64,000 nt of DNA, taken from NCBI GenBank assembly GCA_015272515.1, contig JACYLN010000101.1, positions 1-64,000 on the forward strand, read 5' to 3'. This document shows, one piece after another, positions 14,901 through 24,155 of the stretch. Every line of letters starts with the position of its first letter. Positions within the stretch are counted from its first letter, which is position 1. Source of the stretch: Leptolyngbyaceae cyanobacterium C42_A2020_001 (lineage in GTDB: Bacteria; Cyanobacteriota; Cyanobacteriia; Leptolyngbyales; Leptolyngbyaceae). The notes under the pieces are model-generated. The model did not search any database. It saw nothing but the letters and a program-made list of their open reading frames with translations, and was not told the origin of the DNA. The translations under genes and the position numbers were made by a program.

Positions 14901-15971
14901 CTAAGGGATGGATGGCTGCTCGAAACTTGCCAGGCGTTCTTTCAATAAGCTGGTTTGCTCTGGGTTATTGAGTCCTTCCGCTACAACGATCGCTTGTTCG
15001 TAATAGCGTTGTGCCAGGGTGACTCGTCCAATGTCTGAATTAATTTCGCCGAGGGCTGCCAGGGTTGCCAATTCTTCACGAGGATCGCTGAGTGATCGCG
15101 CCAGCACTAAACGGTCCTCTAAAGAATCGGTTGCCAGGTCATAGCGACCCATTGCCCGGTAAGCAATCACCAGATCATCCAGGGTTTGGAAGCGGAGAGC
15201 GGCGCTGTTGGCTTCGTCTGCCAGAGTTGTTGCCACCCGATTAAAGCGCGTTGCCATGTAGTAGCGTTGTTGGTTCAGGCGGCGATCGCCTTGTTCATTT
15301 AACCTGGCGCTGAGGCTGGTGGGATTGGCAACCCACTGGCTGGGCGGCAGAAAGGCAAATTCGTACTGGCGAATCTTTAGATCTGGCTGATCCAAACTGT
15401 TGGCCAGCCAGGTGAGATTGTCAGCAGTCAAGCGTTCTCCACGTTGGTTTCGCACACTGGTAGCAACATCCATCCCTTCCACAAAAAGTTCTCCGGCGGC
15501 AGGGCTACCACTTGCTCTGGGTGCGAGGGCGGTTCCTAAATTGTTGTTGGCAGAAATTTGGTCTGTAAAATTGCGCTGATCTCGCGCGATCGCGAGTTGT
15601 CGCCGCATAGCATCTTCTCTCGCAGCGATCTGATCTGTTTGGGCGTAAGCTCTCATCAAATAGTCGTATGCCAACCCCTGCCCATCCATGTCGCCAATTT
15701 GCTGGTACAACAATTGGGCTTTGCGCCAGGCAGCGATGGCGGCGGCTAAGTCTCCGTTTGCCTGATGGGTTTTGCCTTCCGCGATGAGGCGATCGGCGCG
15801 ATCGCGCTGCGGACTACGGGTGCCGCTATTCAGTTGAATGGTTAATTGTTGATTTAAGTCTTGGGCCGGTGAACGTTGAGCAATGGTCGCTGTCATTAAG
15901 GCAGAAAACACAATTGCTCCAGTCAAGCGAGCTGACCTGGAGCAAAAACTTGCGGCACGGCGATCGCGCAT
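14901..15971 (-). CDS. Exported TPR-repeat protein
   Basis: A 356-aa protein with an N-terminal signal (LTGAIVFSALMTATIAQRSPA, ~residues 16-36). Helical repeats follow, fitting tetratricopeptide units: LIAEGKTHQANGDLAAAIAA, then LYQQIGDMDGQGLAYDYLM, and near the end LATDSLEDRLVLARSLSDP and LGEINSDIGRVTLAQRYY. It is probably periplasmic or thylakoid-lumenal and a scaffold. The family is widespread in cyanobacteria without a function. The ORF begins with a basic cluster (MRDRRAASFCSRSAR) and HIP1 sites overlap its start. Confidence 0.75.
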   Translation of the reverse strand: MRDRRAASFCSRSARLTGAIVFSALMTATIAQRSPAQDLNQQLTIQLNSGTRSPQRDRADRLIAEGKTHQANGDLAAAIAAWRKAQLLYQQIGDMDGQGLAYDYLMRAYAQTDQIAAREDAMRRQLAIARDQRNFTDQISANNNLGTALAPRASGSPAAGELFVEGMDVATSVRNQRGERLTADNLTWLANSLDQPDLKIRQYEFAFLPPSQWVANPTSLSARLNEQGDRRLNQQRYYMATRFNRVATTLADEANSAALRFQTLDDLVIAYRAMGRYDLATDSLEDRLVLARSLSDPREELATLAALGEINSDIGRVTLAQRYYEQAIVVAEGLNNPEQTSLLKERLASFEQPSIP

Positions 15972-16113
15972 AACAACCTCCTGAACTGGGCGATCAAAGA
16001 CTGACGGTTGAGGGGATCAGGGAAACTAAATCTTAAATCCTCAATCTCCAATCTTCAATCTTATAGGGACGATCAGGGAATTCCCAAATCGCACTATCCA
16101 TGCTTATGAGAGG

Positions 16114-16761
16114 TTAGATAGTTGCCAGTGGGTCACCCTGCAACCAAGTATTCCCTGTCAAATAAATGGAGCGTACATCATCCGGCAGGTTTGCTTCTAG
16201 AAGCTGGTATCCCTCCTGGAGCCGCACGCGCACCTCTGCTGGAGACATAAAATCTCCCTCCGCTTGCAGGTAGGCAGAAATTCGGGTTTCGCTCCAGCCA
16301 AAAGTTTGAGCCATCAGCACAATTAGCCGCAGCACGGGTGGAAGCTGATCCAGTGCTCGTTCCATATAACACCAGAGTGGGGGAGGAGCCGCTTGCAGGT
16401 TGTAGTGAATTGCTTCGACTGGGGGTAATTCTGCCTGATTGATGCAAACGGCAGTTACGTTCAATAGCCAGTTTTGCAGAGTGAAGGCTGCTTCGCCATC
16501 GGGCGATCGCAAATCTAACCCACCCAATTCGTAGAAAATATGTCGCCAGGTTTGAGCAAATAAATAATCTGCCTGCACAGGCGATCGCGCAGAATGTTGA
16601 ATTAGCGTATAAACCATCGGGCTGTAGCGGCAAAAAATCGCCGCAAAATACTGACCCGCGTCAGCATGGCGTTGAAACAACGTCAGTAATTCCTGGTCGC
16701 TGTAGTGCGACAACGACTTGACCAGGGGATGATTACATTCGGGAAACGTGGGAATTGTCAC
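16114..16761 (-). CDS. Sigma-70-like regulator, cyanobacterial type
   Basis: A 215-aa protein resembling ECF-size sigma factors. The region-2-like part (SDQELLTLFQRHADAGQYFA, FCRYSPMVYTLIQHS) and the LPPVLRLIVLMAQTFGWSE stretch with its following helix (region-4-like) are present. The usual DNA-contacting residues of region 4 are weak, so it may be a divergent sigma factor or a regulator derived from one. Close homologues occur in many filamentous cyanobacteria. No anti-sigma gene is adjacent; the upstream gene is the TPR protein on the same strand 142 bp away in the downstream direction. Confidence 0.6.
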   Translation of the reverse strand: MTIPTFPECNHPLVKSLSHYSDQELLTLFQRHADAGQYFAAIFCRYSPMVYTLIQHSARSPVQADYLFAQTWRHIFYELGGLDLRSPDGEAAFTLQNWLLNVTAVCINQAELPPVEAIHYNLQAAPPPLWCYMERALDQLPPVLRLIVLMAQTFGWSETRISAYLQAEGDFMSPAEVRVRLQEGYQLLEANLPDDVRSIYLTGNTWLQGDPLATI

Positions 16762-16989
16762 GATTCAAACCACCAATGACTGAGAAATGCCCCTCAATAT
16801 ACGTCCATTTCTCAGAACAGCACGACTTTTTCCAGCAAACATTCTTAAACCTTGCCATTATTCAAATCTCTCTCTAGCCAGAGAGCGTTACACAAGGGCA
16901 ATGCGAGAATCGAGAGTGTTCGGCAAGCCAGCGAGAGCCGCAGCGATCGCGCTACACTACCGTCGAACCTGCTACGGCAATTCAAACCC

Positions 16990-17595
16990 ATGATTGATCT
17001 ATATACCTTTACCACTCCCAACGGGCGCAAAGCCTCCATCATGCTGGAAGAAGTGGGATTGCCCTACACCGTTCACGTGATTGACATTACGAAAGGTGAT
17101 CAATTTGCACCGGAGTTTGTTGCAATCAACCCAAACAGCAAAATTCCGGCGATCGTCGATCAAGACACGGGGATGACGGTATTTGAGTCAGGGGCAATTT
17201 TGATCTGCCTGGCAGAAAAAACGGGTAAATTCCTACCAACTGAGCCTGTCAAGCGCTTTCAGGTATTGGAATGGCTAATGTTTCAGATGGGTGGAGTCGG
17301 TCCCATGTTTGGGCAACTCAACCACTTCAAGCGGTTCGCGCCGGAGAAAATTCCTTACGCGATTGATCGCTATGAAAAAGAAACGTTACGGCTTTACAGT
17401 GTCATGGATAAACGGTTGGCAGCAAACGAATACCTGGCGGGTGATTACTCAATTGCAGACATAGCAACCTTTCCCTGGGTTGCTGCTTATCCATTTCAAG
17501 GATTGACGCTAGATAACCATCCTCACCTCAAACGCTGGTACGAAGGCTTAAGTGTGCGCCCAGCCGTAGAGAAAGGAATGAAAGTTCCAGTCTAA
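16990..17595 (+). CDS. Glutathione S-transferase (YghU/Ure2p-like)
   Basis: A 201-aa cytosolic glutathione transferase. ATG 16990 ([20 protein letters not shown]) is the natural start; a longer reading from 16852 has no family support. The N-terminal thioredoxin fold has the TPNGRK catalytic segment, [13 protein letters not shown] (cis-Pro) and [14 protein letters not shown] (glutathione-binding Glu-Ser). The C-terminal helical domain ends with [15 protein letters not shown], the N-capping box of GSTs. The nu-class (YghU/YfcG/Ure2p) members act as disulfide reductases or peroxidases. Confidence 0.9.
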   Translation: MIDLYTFTTPNGRKASIMLEEVGLPYTVHVIDITKGDQFAPEFVAINPNSKIPAIVDQDTGMTVFESGAILICLAEKTGKFLPTEPVKRFQVLEWLMFQMGGVGPMFGQLNHFKRFAPEKIPYAIDRYEKETLRLYSVMDKRLAANEYLAGDYSIADIATFPWVAAYPFQGLTLDNHPHLKRWYEGLSVRPAVEKGMKVPV

Positions 17596-17708
17596 GACCC
17601 TTATGGGTTTCTTATCTTTCGCTTTTAAGATTTTGAGTATTTTGCTACCAATGAAGTGACTTTCACGAAAACTCGCATTTTGTTCACCCACTATCAGGAG
17701 ATTGCCCT

Positions 17709-18338
17709 ATGACTACACGTTGGCATCGCATATTCACTTCCTTGTTGCTTAGCTTGTTGCTATTTGTTACTGCTTGCGCCCCCCAAACTTCGCGGTATGA
17801 CCAGGTGCAGAAGGAAACCACGCAACGTGGTGCAGCTCCTGCGGTTGCTAAACAAGCAGAGCAAGGCGCGACCTTTAACAAAATCTTCCCTAAATCGGTG
17901 AAGGGCTACAAAGGCTATGAAGTGGTTCCAACCCAGGAGAAGAAGGGATTTGCTGAGTACAAAGTGAAGGGCAAAGATGGCAAAACGGTGGCCATGCTCT
18001 CGATTAGCGATACTACGAGCGTTCCTGCTGCTGCCGCCAAGTACCAGAATGCGACAGAAACCATTGCTGGCTATCCCACGGTTGAGCAAGGTACGACGAC
18101 GACGGGACTATTAGTGAACGGTTATCAGGTCAAGGTGCTGTCGCGAGATGCATCGTTTACCAGAGCCGATCGCGTTGCCTGGTTACAAAAATTTGACTTG
18201 AGAGAACTGGCGCAGTTGAAGCCTGCGATCGCGCCAACAGCAACCGCAAAACCCGCCATTCCCAGTTACTACAACACGAAAACTCCCAGTCAGCAGCCAC
18301 AAAAAACGCCTGTACTGACTCCTCAACCCGCTGGCTAG
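17709..18338 (+). CDS. Lipoprotein, tandem paralogue A
   Basis: A 209-aa lipoprotein precursor: basic start, hydrophobic stretch (SLLLSLLLFVTAC) and a lipobox ending at Cys23. The mature part starts APQTSRYDQVQKETTQRG. A globular domain follows (KIFPKSVKGYKGYEVVPTQE, KKGFAEYKVKGKDGKTVAML, AGYPTVEQG, YQVKVLSRDASFTRADR, then WLQKFDL) and a Pro/Thr/Gln-rich tail. A site (caggag) sits 10 bp before the ATG. The next gene is a close paralogue, and the following 294-aa gene is close behind, suggesting one unit. No function is known. Confidence 0.8.
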   Translation: MTTRWHRIFTSLLLSLLLFVTACAPQTSRYDQVQKETTQRGAAPAVAKQAEQGATFNKIFPKSVKGYKGYEVVPTQEKKGFAEYKVKGKDGKTVAMLSISDTTSVPAAAAKYQNATETIAGYPTVEQGTTTTGLLVNGYQVKVLSRDASFTRADRVAWLQKFDLRELAQLKPAIAPTATAKPAIPSYYNTKTPSQQPQKTPVLTPQPAG

Positions 18339-18455
18339 TTCGGCGACCTGTTCCATTAACTTTATTCACATCCAAATCCGTCGTTTTTCCTGAAAGAAAC
18401 CTTTAGTTTTCGAGTTGGATGTGATTTGTAGCTGTTGCTTTTAGTCAAAGTCATC

Positions 18456-18965
18456 ATGGTTTCAATTCGTTTGCGTAAAGTGTTTGTTCCCGTGGTTGTT
18501 AGTCTTTCGCTAATGACCGTAGCCTGTGCACCAGAGCCTCCTTCCCGCTATGACCAGGTACAAAAAGAAACGTCTCAAAAAGGTAGCTCGGCAGTTTCTA
18601 AAGAGGCGATTAATGGCAGCAAGTTGAATCGCTACTTCCCAAAATCAGGTAGTGGTTTTGCGGTTGTTCCATCGCAGGAGAAGAAAGGCTTTGCAGAACA
18701 CAAAGTTAGCAGAGGCGGCAAGAATGTGGCAGTGCTGTCCATCAACGACACGATCAGTAACCCATCTGCCGCTGAGAAGTATCAGCAAAGTTCCGTCAAA
18801 ATTGGCGGATTCCCAGCCGTTGAACAGGGGCAGAATGGGACGGGTGTTTTAGTGGGCGATCGCTTCCAGGTGAAAGCTCAATCTCGTGACCCCTCGTTTA
18901 CCAAGCAAGATCGCGCAGCATGGATTCAAAAATTTGACCTGAATGGTCTTTCAACCTTGAAATAA
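18456..18965 (+). CDS. Lipoprotein, tandem paralogue B
   Basis: A 169-aa lipoprotein precursor (start ATG 18456, MVSIRLRKVFVPVV) with lipobox SLSLMTVAC. It is colinear with the preceding gene: SRYDQVQKETSQKG, GFAVVPSQEKKGFAEHKV, VAVLSINDTISNPSAA, GGFPAVEQGQNGTG, FQVKAQSRDPSFTKQDRA and WIQKFDLNGL. It lacks the Pro/Thr-rich tail of paralogue A. A tandem duplication is clear. It ends 11 bp before the 294-aa gene, which it probably precedes in an operon. Confidence 0.8.
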   Translation: MVSIRLRKVFVPVVVSLSLMTVACAPEPPSRYDQVQKETSQKGSSAVSKEAINGSKLNRYFPKSGSGFAVVPSQEKKGFAEHKVSRGGKNVAVLSINDTISNPSAAEKYQQSSVKIGGFPAVEQGQNGTGVLVGDRFQVKAQSRDPSFTKQDRAAWIQKFDLNGLSTLK

Positions 18966-18976
18966 GGAGACGATTT

Positions 18977-19861
18977 GTGAGTAAACCCATTTTCAAAGAA
19001 GTGGATGACCTCCCTACTGGGGGCTTAACCGTAACGGCGCTAAAGTCGCTCGACTTTCTCATCCCCGGACAGTGGCAAAACTTGACAGGCTTCGATAACA
19101 CCATCCGCGCTGTTACAGGCGAAACCGATGAAGCACTCATCCAGCAAATTGGCGAACGGGCTGTAGCACTTTACAACGATAAGTCTCAAGGCTATCAGCG
19201 GGCGCTGTGGCTCTACGAAACCGTAGAAAGCGGCTCTGGCTTACTGGGTGCGGCAGCTTTAGCAAACCGCATTGGGCAAGATAGTTTTTTGGGCTTCTTG
19301 AAAAACATCACCCCCAAACCAGAAAAAGCACAAAGTATCGATCTCTGCGTCAAGTTGGTGACAGAGTTGGTGGCTTTCTGCCAGATTAATGGCATTCCCG
19401 GCGATAGCATTGGCGATTTTCTGGCGGCGCTAGGAGACTACAGCGGTGAGTCACTCATGCGGATGGCTGCTCTGGTCAGCTTTGATGGCGTGATTCCTTT
19501 AGGTCCAGAATTTGCTAATAAAGCACTGTCGATCTTTGATAGCACCAGCCCTCAAGAGCTGGAAGGAAACCAAACCTATAAGAGCGTGCAGGAATTAATT
19601 CCGGGCGGCGGTTCATCGGAGAAGAAAGGCTTTATTACCAAAAGCTTCGATTCCACCAAAAATTGGATGCAGAGTTTTGTGTCAGCCAAAAACGTGACAC
19701 GGGAAGGGCTACTCAGCCGCTTGAAGGGCTTTATCGACTTCACCGATGACAAAGCTGATTATGTGGGAGCGTTGCTGGATATGAACGTGAAATATTACCG
19801 TCATACTGGCTTGCAAACGTTGGCACGCCGTTTGGTGGAACGCGCTGTTGCCGAAATTTAG
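18977..19861 (+). CDS. Conserved cyanobacterial protein, unknown function
   Basis: A 294-aa soluble, mostly helical protein (GTG start at 18977, with AAGGAGA 7-13 bp upstream). It opens MSKPIFKEVDDLPTGGLTVT and contains FDNTIRAVTGETDEALIQQI, repeated helical stretches and a C-terminal YYRHTGLQTLARRLVERAVA. I do not recognise a named domain. It follows the two lipoproteins at 11 bp, so it is probably co-transcribed and may act in the same envelope process. Confidence 0.7.
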   Translation: MSKPIFKEVDDLPTGGLTVTALKSLDFLIPGQWQNLTGFDNTIRAVTGETDEALIQQIGERAVALYNDKSQGYQRALWLYETVESGSGLLGAAALANRIGQDSFLGFLKNITPKPEKAQSIDLCVKLVTELVAFCQINGIPGDSIGDFLAALGDYSGESLMRMAALVSFDGVIPLGPEFANKALSIFDSTSPQELEGNQTYKSVQELIPGGGSSEKKGFITKSFDSTKNWMQSFVSAKNVTREGLLSRLKGFIDFTDDKADYVGALLDMNVKYYRHTGLQTLARRLVERAVAEI

Positions 19862-19880
19862 ATTCAGCATTGGTTGATTG

Positions 19881-19912
19881 AGCAGGATGGGTTACGGCTC
19901 GTCCTGCTTTTT
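19881..19912. terminator. Terminator between convergent genes
   Basis: AGCAGGA (19881-19887) pairs with TCCTGCT (19902-19908), followed by a short T-run. It lies 20 bp after the 294-aa gene stop and overlaps by two bases the stop of the GIY-YIG gene coming the other way. Confidence 0.75.
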
Positions 19913-20495
19913 ACTTTCCACCTACAAAGGGAGTTCCCCAAAAGGTCCAGTTTTGCTTATTGAAGGGCGATCGCCATTGATAGATCAGGGCAGATTCAAG
20001 CTGTTGGCGGGAGCGGGTTTCAGTCGGTGCCCAATGCAAAAAGGCAATCCCGACAGTGTTCTCCTCGCCACACCGCCGATGGACTGAAATGTAGTTTTCA
20101 ATGTAGCGTTTGCAGTCGTGTTCCCCTTTCCAGCGCTGATTTGCCTTTACCGTTTCGCCTACATACAGCAAAATTGGCAGTTGATAATCAATCACAAAGT
20201 AGAATGCGGCAACCCCTACATCGTCCACCTGCCATCGCCAAAACTCTGCATTCTGTCGAGGCAGGGTGAAAGGGTTAACTTCGGCGGCGATCGCTTCAGC
20301 CGAAGGACTCAAACCAAACAAGCTCCCCTGCTCTCCTGCCAAACTGACAATGACTTGCTGCTGAAATCGGTTGACTCGCTGCTTCCAGTTGCGTAACGCA
20401 CTCTGACTAATGGCTAACGGTTCTATCGGCTGCCCATAGCGGGCACTTTGTAGCTCTGCCGCCGAGAAAAGCGATCGCTGTTCACTGCTCATCAC
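19911..20495 (-). CDS. GIY-YIG nuclease domain protein
   Basis: A 194-aa protein with an unassigned N-terminal ~90 residues and a GIY-YIG-type endonuclease domain. PILLYVGETVKANQRWKGEH contains the Y-V-G core plus the catalytic Arg-like and Lys region. The distal catalytic Glu is in QQLESALIYQWRSPFNKQNW, followed by the Asn seen in the family. The first tyrosine position (Phe/Tyr in PILLYVG) fits the relaxed GIY motif. Role unknown (repair, mobile or defence use are all possible). Confidence 0.75.
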   Translation of the reverse strand: MMSSEQRSLFSAAELQSARYGQPIEPLAISQSALRNWKQRVNRFQQQVIVSLAGEQGSLFGLSPSAEAIAAEVNPFTLPRQNAEFWRWQVDDVGVAAFYFVIDYQLPILLYVGETVKANQRWKGEHDCKRYIENYISVHRRCGEENTVGIAFLHWAPTETRSRQQLESALIYQWRSPFNKQNWTFWGTPFVGGK

Positions 20496-20792
20496 TGCAT
20501 TCCCAACACTTCAATTTCCCACACTACCAGCCATGCTGCAAATTTGACTACTAGATGTGGCGTTTTGATTGGAAATTGAGCAACTTCAGCGCTACCTGTG
20601 GAAAGCGATCGAAACCCTCATACCAGTGATGACACGCTTAATTCAGTTCTTTAGAGTATAAAAACACCCTTGCAGCACGCCGTTTATAAAAAATTGAGTC
20701 GTTTTGCCAGGTTTCCAAAATGTGTCAGGAGAAAATGGTGACGGGGCACTAGGTCCCCACCTTTGCAAACTTTGACTGAAAGGATTTCTACC

Positions 20793-21545
20793 GTGACGAG
20801 GTCGGTTCACTCAGTAACAAGTCGTCTGTCTCCGCTCCTGCTCTCTAGCATTTCCATTGCTGTGTTGGTTATTATCTGCGAACCAGCGATCGCGTTGGGC
20901 AAAAGTATGAGAAAACTTGTGGGAAATACGCCTGGAAGCACGCCCGAACTTTCTTCGCCTACTGAATCATGCCGGGATGAGAATGGGAGCATGAGCGAAT
21001 GGCTGCTCAGAGAGCGTGTGGTGATGATTAGCGGCGAAATTGAGCCGGGAATGGCAGAGAACGTGATTCTGCAACTGTTATATCTCAACGCCCAAGCCCC
21101 AACCAAAGATATTTATGTATACATAAACTCTCCCGGTGGAGAGATCAGCGCGGGGATGGCAATTTACGACGTAATGCGCTCTCTCCGGGCCGATGTGGTA
21201 ACGGTGAGCTTGGGAGAAGCTAGCTCGATGGCAACGTTTCTGCTGGCAGGCGGCACCAAAGGCAAACGGCTGGCATTGCAAAATTCCCGGATTATGATTC
21301 ATCAACCGTTGAATTGGGGTGTGCAAGGGCAGGCGAGTGATATTGCCATTGCCGCAAAAGAGATTTTGTATCACCGAGGCAATTTGAACCGGATGCTGGC
21401 AGAATTCACTGGGCAATCGTTGAAGCGGATTGAGACAGATAGCGATCGCGATTTCTTTATGTCTGCCCAAGAAGCAAGAACCTATGGAATTGTGGATAAT
21501 GTTGTGGAAAAACTGCCGTCTGCTTCATTTCCAATGGAGAAATGA
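20793..21545 (+). CDS. ClpP-family serine protease with hydrophobic N-terminus
   Basis: A 250-aa ClpP-like protein from GTG 20793 (AAAGGA about 9 bp upstream); a TTG at 20763 would add 10 residues. The ClpP domain has YVYINSPGGEISAGMAIYDV and the catalytic triad in family register: Ser145 in EASSMATF, His170 in RIMIHQPL and Asp220 in DSDRDFFM. Unlike ordinary ClpP the first ~75 residues include a hydrophobic segment (SPLLLSSISIAVLVIICEPA) and an Ala-Ile-Ala/Leu signal-like boundary. It could therefore be exported, lumenal or membrane-bound, if the start is right. Internal ATG codons at about 20908 and 20991 would remove this segment. It converges on ftsH. Confidence 0.82.
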   Translation: MTRSVHSVTSRLSPLLLSSISIAVLVIICEPAIALGKSMRKLVGNTPGSTPELSSPTESCRDENGSMSEWLLRERVVMISGEIEPGMAENVILQLLYLNAQAPTKDIYVYINSPGGEISAGMAIYDVMRSLRADVVTVSLGEASSMATFLLAGGTKGKRLALQNSRIMIHQPLNWGVQGQASDIAIAAKEILYHRGNLNRMLAEFTGQSLKRIETDSDRDFFMSAQEARTYGIVDNVVEKLPSASFPMEK

Positions 21546-21567
21546 GTTGCAATGAGTATTTATGAAA

Positions 21568-21597
21568 AAAGAGCAGCCTTTATTTAGACTGCTCTTT
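21568..21597. terminator. Bidirectional terminator between clpP-like and ftsH
   Basis: A perfect 9-bp stem (AAAGAGCAG 21568-21576 with CTGCTCTTT 21589-21597) with a 12-nt loop is flanked by an A-run on the left and T-rich sequence on the right. It serves both converging genes. Confidence 0.88.
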
Positions 21598-21633
21598 CTT
21601 TGGATAAAACTTATTGCAATCTGCTAACGGTCG

Positions 21634-23508
21634 CTATGCAATAGAAGCCACTTTAACATCGCTATTCGCCAGCAATTCCTGAAGTTCATCAGCATCCACT
21701 GTTTCTTTCTCAACCAGCATTTCTGCCAGCTTGTCTAGCACGGCACGGTTTTGCGTTAGCACGGTCTTGGCGCGACGATAGGCTTGGTCTACCAGGTTGC
21801 GAACTTCATCGTCAATGGTGGCAGCGGTTTCTTCAGAGAAGTCGCGTTCAGCCGCAATGTCGCGACCCAAGAACATATTGCCCTGTTGACGACCTAAAGC
21901 AACCGGACCGAGGCGATCGCTCATACCAAAGCGCGTTACCATCTGCCGAGCAACCCGTGCAACTTGCTGAAGGTCATTGGAAGCACCCGTGGTGACTTCT
22001 TCTTCACCAAAGATGATTTCTTCCGCAATCCGACCACCCAACGCTACTGCCATCTGGTTTTGCAGATAAGAGCGAGAGTACAAGCCAGAATCCATCCGGT
22101 CTTCGCTGGGGGTGAACCAGGTTAAACCACCTGCACGACCACGCGGAATAATGCTGATTTTCTGTACGGGATCGTAATCGGGCATTAGCGCACCAACTAG
22201 AGCATGACCTGCTTCGTGATAAGCCACAAGTTCTTTACGCTTTTCGCTCATCACCCGATCTTTCTTCTCTGGACCTGCCAGGACGCGATCAATCGCATCA
22301 TTGACTTCATCCATTGAAATTTCGGTCAAGTTGCGCCGAGCTGCTAGGATTGCCGCTTCGTTCAACAAGTTGGACAAGTCTGCGCCAGTAAAACCGGGAG
22401 TCCGACGGGCAATTTTCTCCAGATCCACATCCTTCGCCAGGGTTTTGCCACGAGCGTGAACTCGCAGAATTTCCAGACGACCAGCATAATCGGGGCGATC
22501 GACAACCACTTGACGGTCAAACCGACCGGGACGGAGCAGGGCGGCATCCAACACGTCTGGGCGGTTGGTCGCTGCGATGATGATGATGCCAGTATTGCCC
22601 TCAAAGCCATCCATTTCGGTTAGCAATTGGTTGAGGGTTTGTTCTCGTTCATCGTTACCGCCACCTAAGCCAGCACCCCGTTGCCGACCGACGGCATCAA
22701 TTTCATCGATAAATACGATGCAAGGAGCGTTTGCTTTTGCTTGCTCAAATAGGTCACGAACGCGAGATGCACCGACACCCACAAACATTTCGACGAACTC
22801 GGAGCCAGAGATTGAGAAGAAGGGCACGCCTGCTTCCCCTGCAACGGCGCGAGCTAGCAACGTTTTTCCAGTTCCTGGAGGTCCGACTAGCAAAACCCCT
22901 TTAGGAATCTTGGCTCCAACCGCTGTAAAGCGATCGGCGTTTTTGAGGAAGTCTACAACTTCATTTAGTTCCAGCTTTGCCTGATCAATCCCAGCAACAT
23001 CACCAAAGGTTACTTGGGTTTGAGGCTCCATCTGCACACGAGCCTTCGATTTGCCAAAGTTCATCGCCTGGCTACCGGGGCCATTCTGCGCGCGTCGGAG
23101 GAGGAAGAACAGACCCACCAACAGCAAGATGGGGAAGAAAAGGCTGCTCAATGCTTTAAACCAGAAGTCTCCCCCTTCTGACTGGGGTGTCACTGCAATA
23201 TCAACACCGTTCTTGGTGAGAATATCGACCAGTTCAAGATCGTTTGGAGGCAGATTGACGATGTACTCTGTATCTCCGCTGCGGTAGCGCGCTTGGGTGC
23301 GATCGGCGCTAATCCGAACTTTGCTGATCCTTGTATTTTCTTCGCCTGGTTTCACAGGTTTACCCGATTCAACGTTCTGAATGAACTCGCTGTAGGGCAC
23401 TGAACCTTTACTTTGAGGCTGTCTACCATCAATGAATGCTGTTGCTAGTGAAATTACCACGATCGCTAGCAAGGCATATAAACCAACGTTTCTCCACCGC
23501 TTATTCAC
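21634..23508 (-). CDS. ftsH: ATP-dependent zinc metalloprotease FtsH
   Basis: A 624-aa membrane AAA+ zinc protease of the FtsH family. Two N-terminal membrane helices ([38 protein letters not shown]) flank a lumenal/periplasmic domain. The ATPase core has Walker [18 protein letters not shown], Walker [17 protein letters not shown] and the SRH region [19 protein letters not shown]. The protease site is [11 protein letters not shown], with the third zinc ligand further on in the Glu/Asp-rich region. In cyanobacteria several FtsH proteins act in photosystem II repair; which paralogue this is cannot be told here. Length and motifs are standard. Confidence 0.97.
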   Translation of the reverse strand: MNKRWRNVGLYALLAIVVISLATAFIDGRQPQSKGSVPYSEFIQNVESGKPVKPGEENTRISKVRISADRTQARYRSGDTEYIVNLPPNDLELVDILTKNGVDIAVTPQSEGGDFWFKALSSLFFPILLLVGLFFLLRRAQNGPGSQAMNFGKSKARVQMEPQTQVTFGDVAGIDQAKLELNEVVDFLKNADRFTAVGAKIPKGVLLVGPPGTGKTLLARAVAGEAGVPFFSISGSEFVEMFVGVGASRVRDLFEQAKANAPCIVFIDEIDAVGRQRGAGLGGGNDEREQTLNQLLTEMDGFEGNTGIIIIAATNRPDVLDAALLRPGRFDRQVVVDRPDYAGRLEILRVHARGKTLAKDVDLEKIARRTPGFTGADLSNLLNEAAILAARRNLTEISMDEVNDAIDRVLAGPEKKDRVMSEKRKELVAYHEAGHALVGALMPDYDPVQKISIIPRGRAGGLTWFTPSEDRMDSGLYSRSYLQNQMAVALGGRIAEEIIFGEEEVTTGASNDLQQVARVARQMVTRFGMSDRLGPVALGRQQGNMFLGRDIAAERDFSEETAATIDDEVRNLVDQAYRRAKTVLTQNRAVLDKLAEMLVEKETVDADELQELLANSDVKVASIA

Positions 23509-23595
23509 CGGGGTCTGTCCTCCTAGTTATCAAAATGCGGAGCTTTTTATCCATTCTACTGTGTTAACTAATCTTAACGTACTCTCAGAATTGCT

Positions 23596-23700
23596 GGTAG
23601 GGGAAATGGAGGATAGAGGATGGGGAATACAGAAGATGCAGGTAGGGGATAGGGAAGATAAGGGAGAAATTGCTGGGTAAGTGGGAACAACTAATAGAAA
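23596..23700. repeat. Purine-rich dispersed repeat upstream of ftsH
   Basis: A degenerate G/A-rich tract (ggggaaatggaggatagagg ... ggtaggggatagggaagat) is followed around 23700-23750 by a T/C-rich tract (cttttacctttacccattcc). The pattern resembles short tandemly repeated repetitive (STRR-like) sequences of filamentous cyanobacteria and the composite insertions in this window. Confidence 0.5.
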
Positions 23701-23744
23701 GGATTTGTTGCTTTTACCTTTACCCATTCCCTTTTACTCTTTCC

Positions 23745-24155
23745 ATGTCCTCTTGCGGTGAAGTGTTGGTTGCCATTATGAATAATCGGGCGGATTGGGC
23801 GATCGCGAGTGAGCAGCACTGGTATCGCATCCCAATTGAGCAGGTTGAGAAGTTGAAGCAGCGCAACCAATGGCCGCCGAAGTGGTTAGCGTTTTACCAA
23901 ACGAAGGCGTTTGGCGATGAAGCCCATGCGGTGACCTATTATGCCGAGGTTATCGATATGCGGGAAGTCAGCCGCGTCGAGTTGTTTCCCCTTGAAGCTC
24001 AAACAGCAAAAAGCCACACACGTTATTACAAGTTGGAGTTCGCAACGCTGCAAAGACTTTCCCACCCCATCAAAAGTCAGCGGTTGCGACGCATCACGTT
24101 TATTCCCACCACTTTAGAGAAATTGCATCGGGCTACTCAGATTGAGGAATTGTAA
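23745..24155 (+). CDS. Conserved cyanobacterial hypothetical protein
   Basis: A 136-aa protein from ATG 23745 (MSSCGEVLVAIMNNRADWAI); a longer reading upstream runs through the repeat and is not credible. Its opening EVLVAIMNN-x-x-D-x-x-IA-x-x-QHWYRIP is a pattern I associate with cyanobacterial proteins of unknown function, some with a C-terminal nuclease-like domain absent here. The middle has WPPKWLAFYQTKAFGDEAHA and the end has LRRITFIPTTLEKLHRA. Its stop overlaps the end of the convergent sigma-factor gene by 19 bp. Confidence 0.7.
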   Translation: MSSCGEVLVAIMNNRADWAIASEQHWYRIPIEQVEKLKQRNQWPPKWLAFYQTKAFGDEAHAVTYYAEVIDMREVSRVELFPLEAQTAKSHTRYYKLEFATLQRLSHPIKSQRLRRITFIPTTLEKLHRATQIEEL

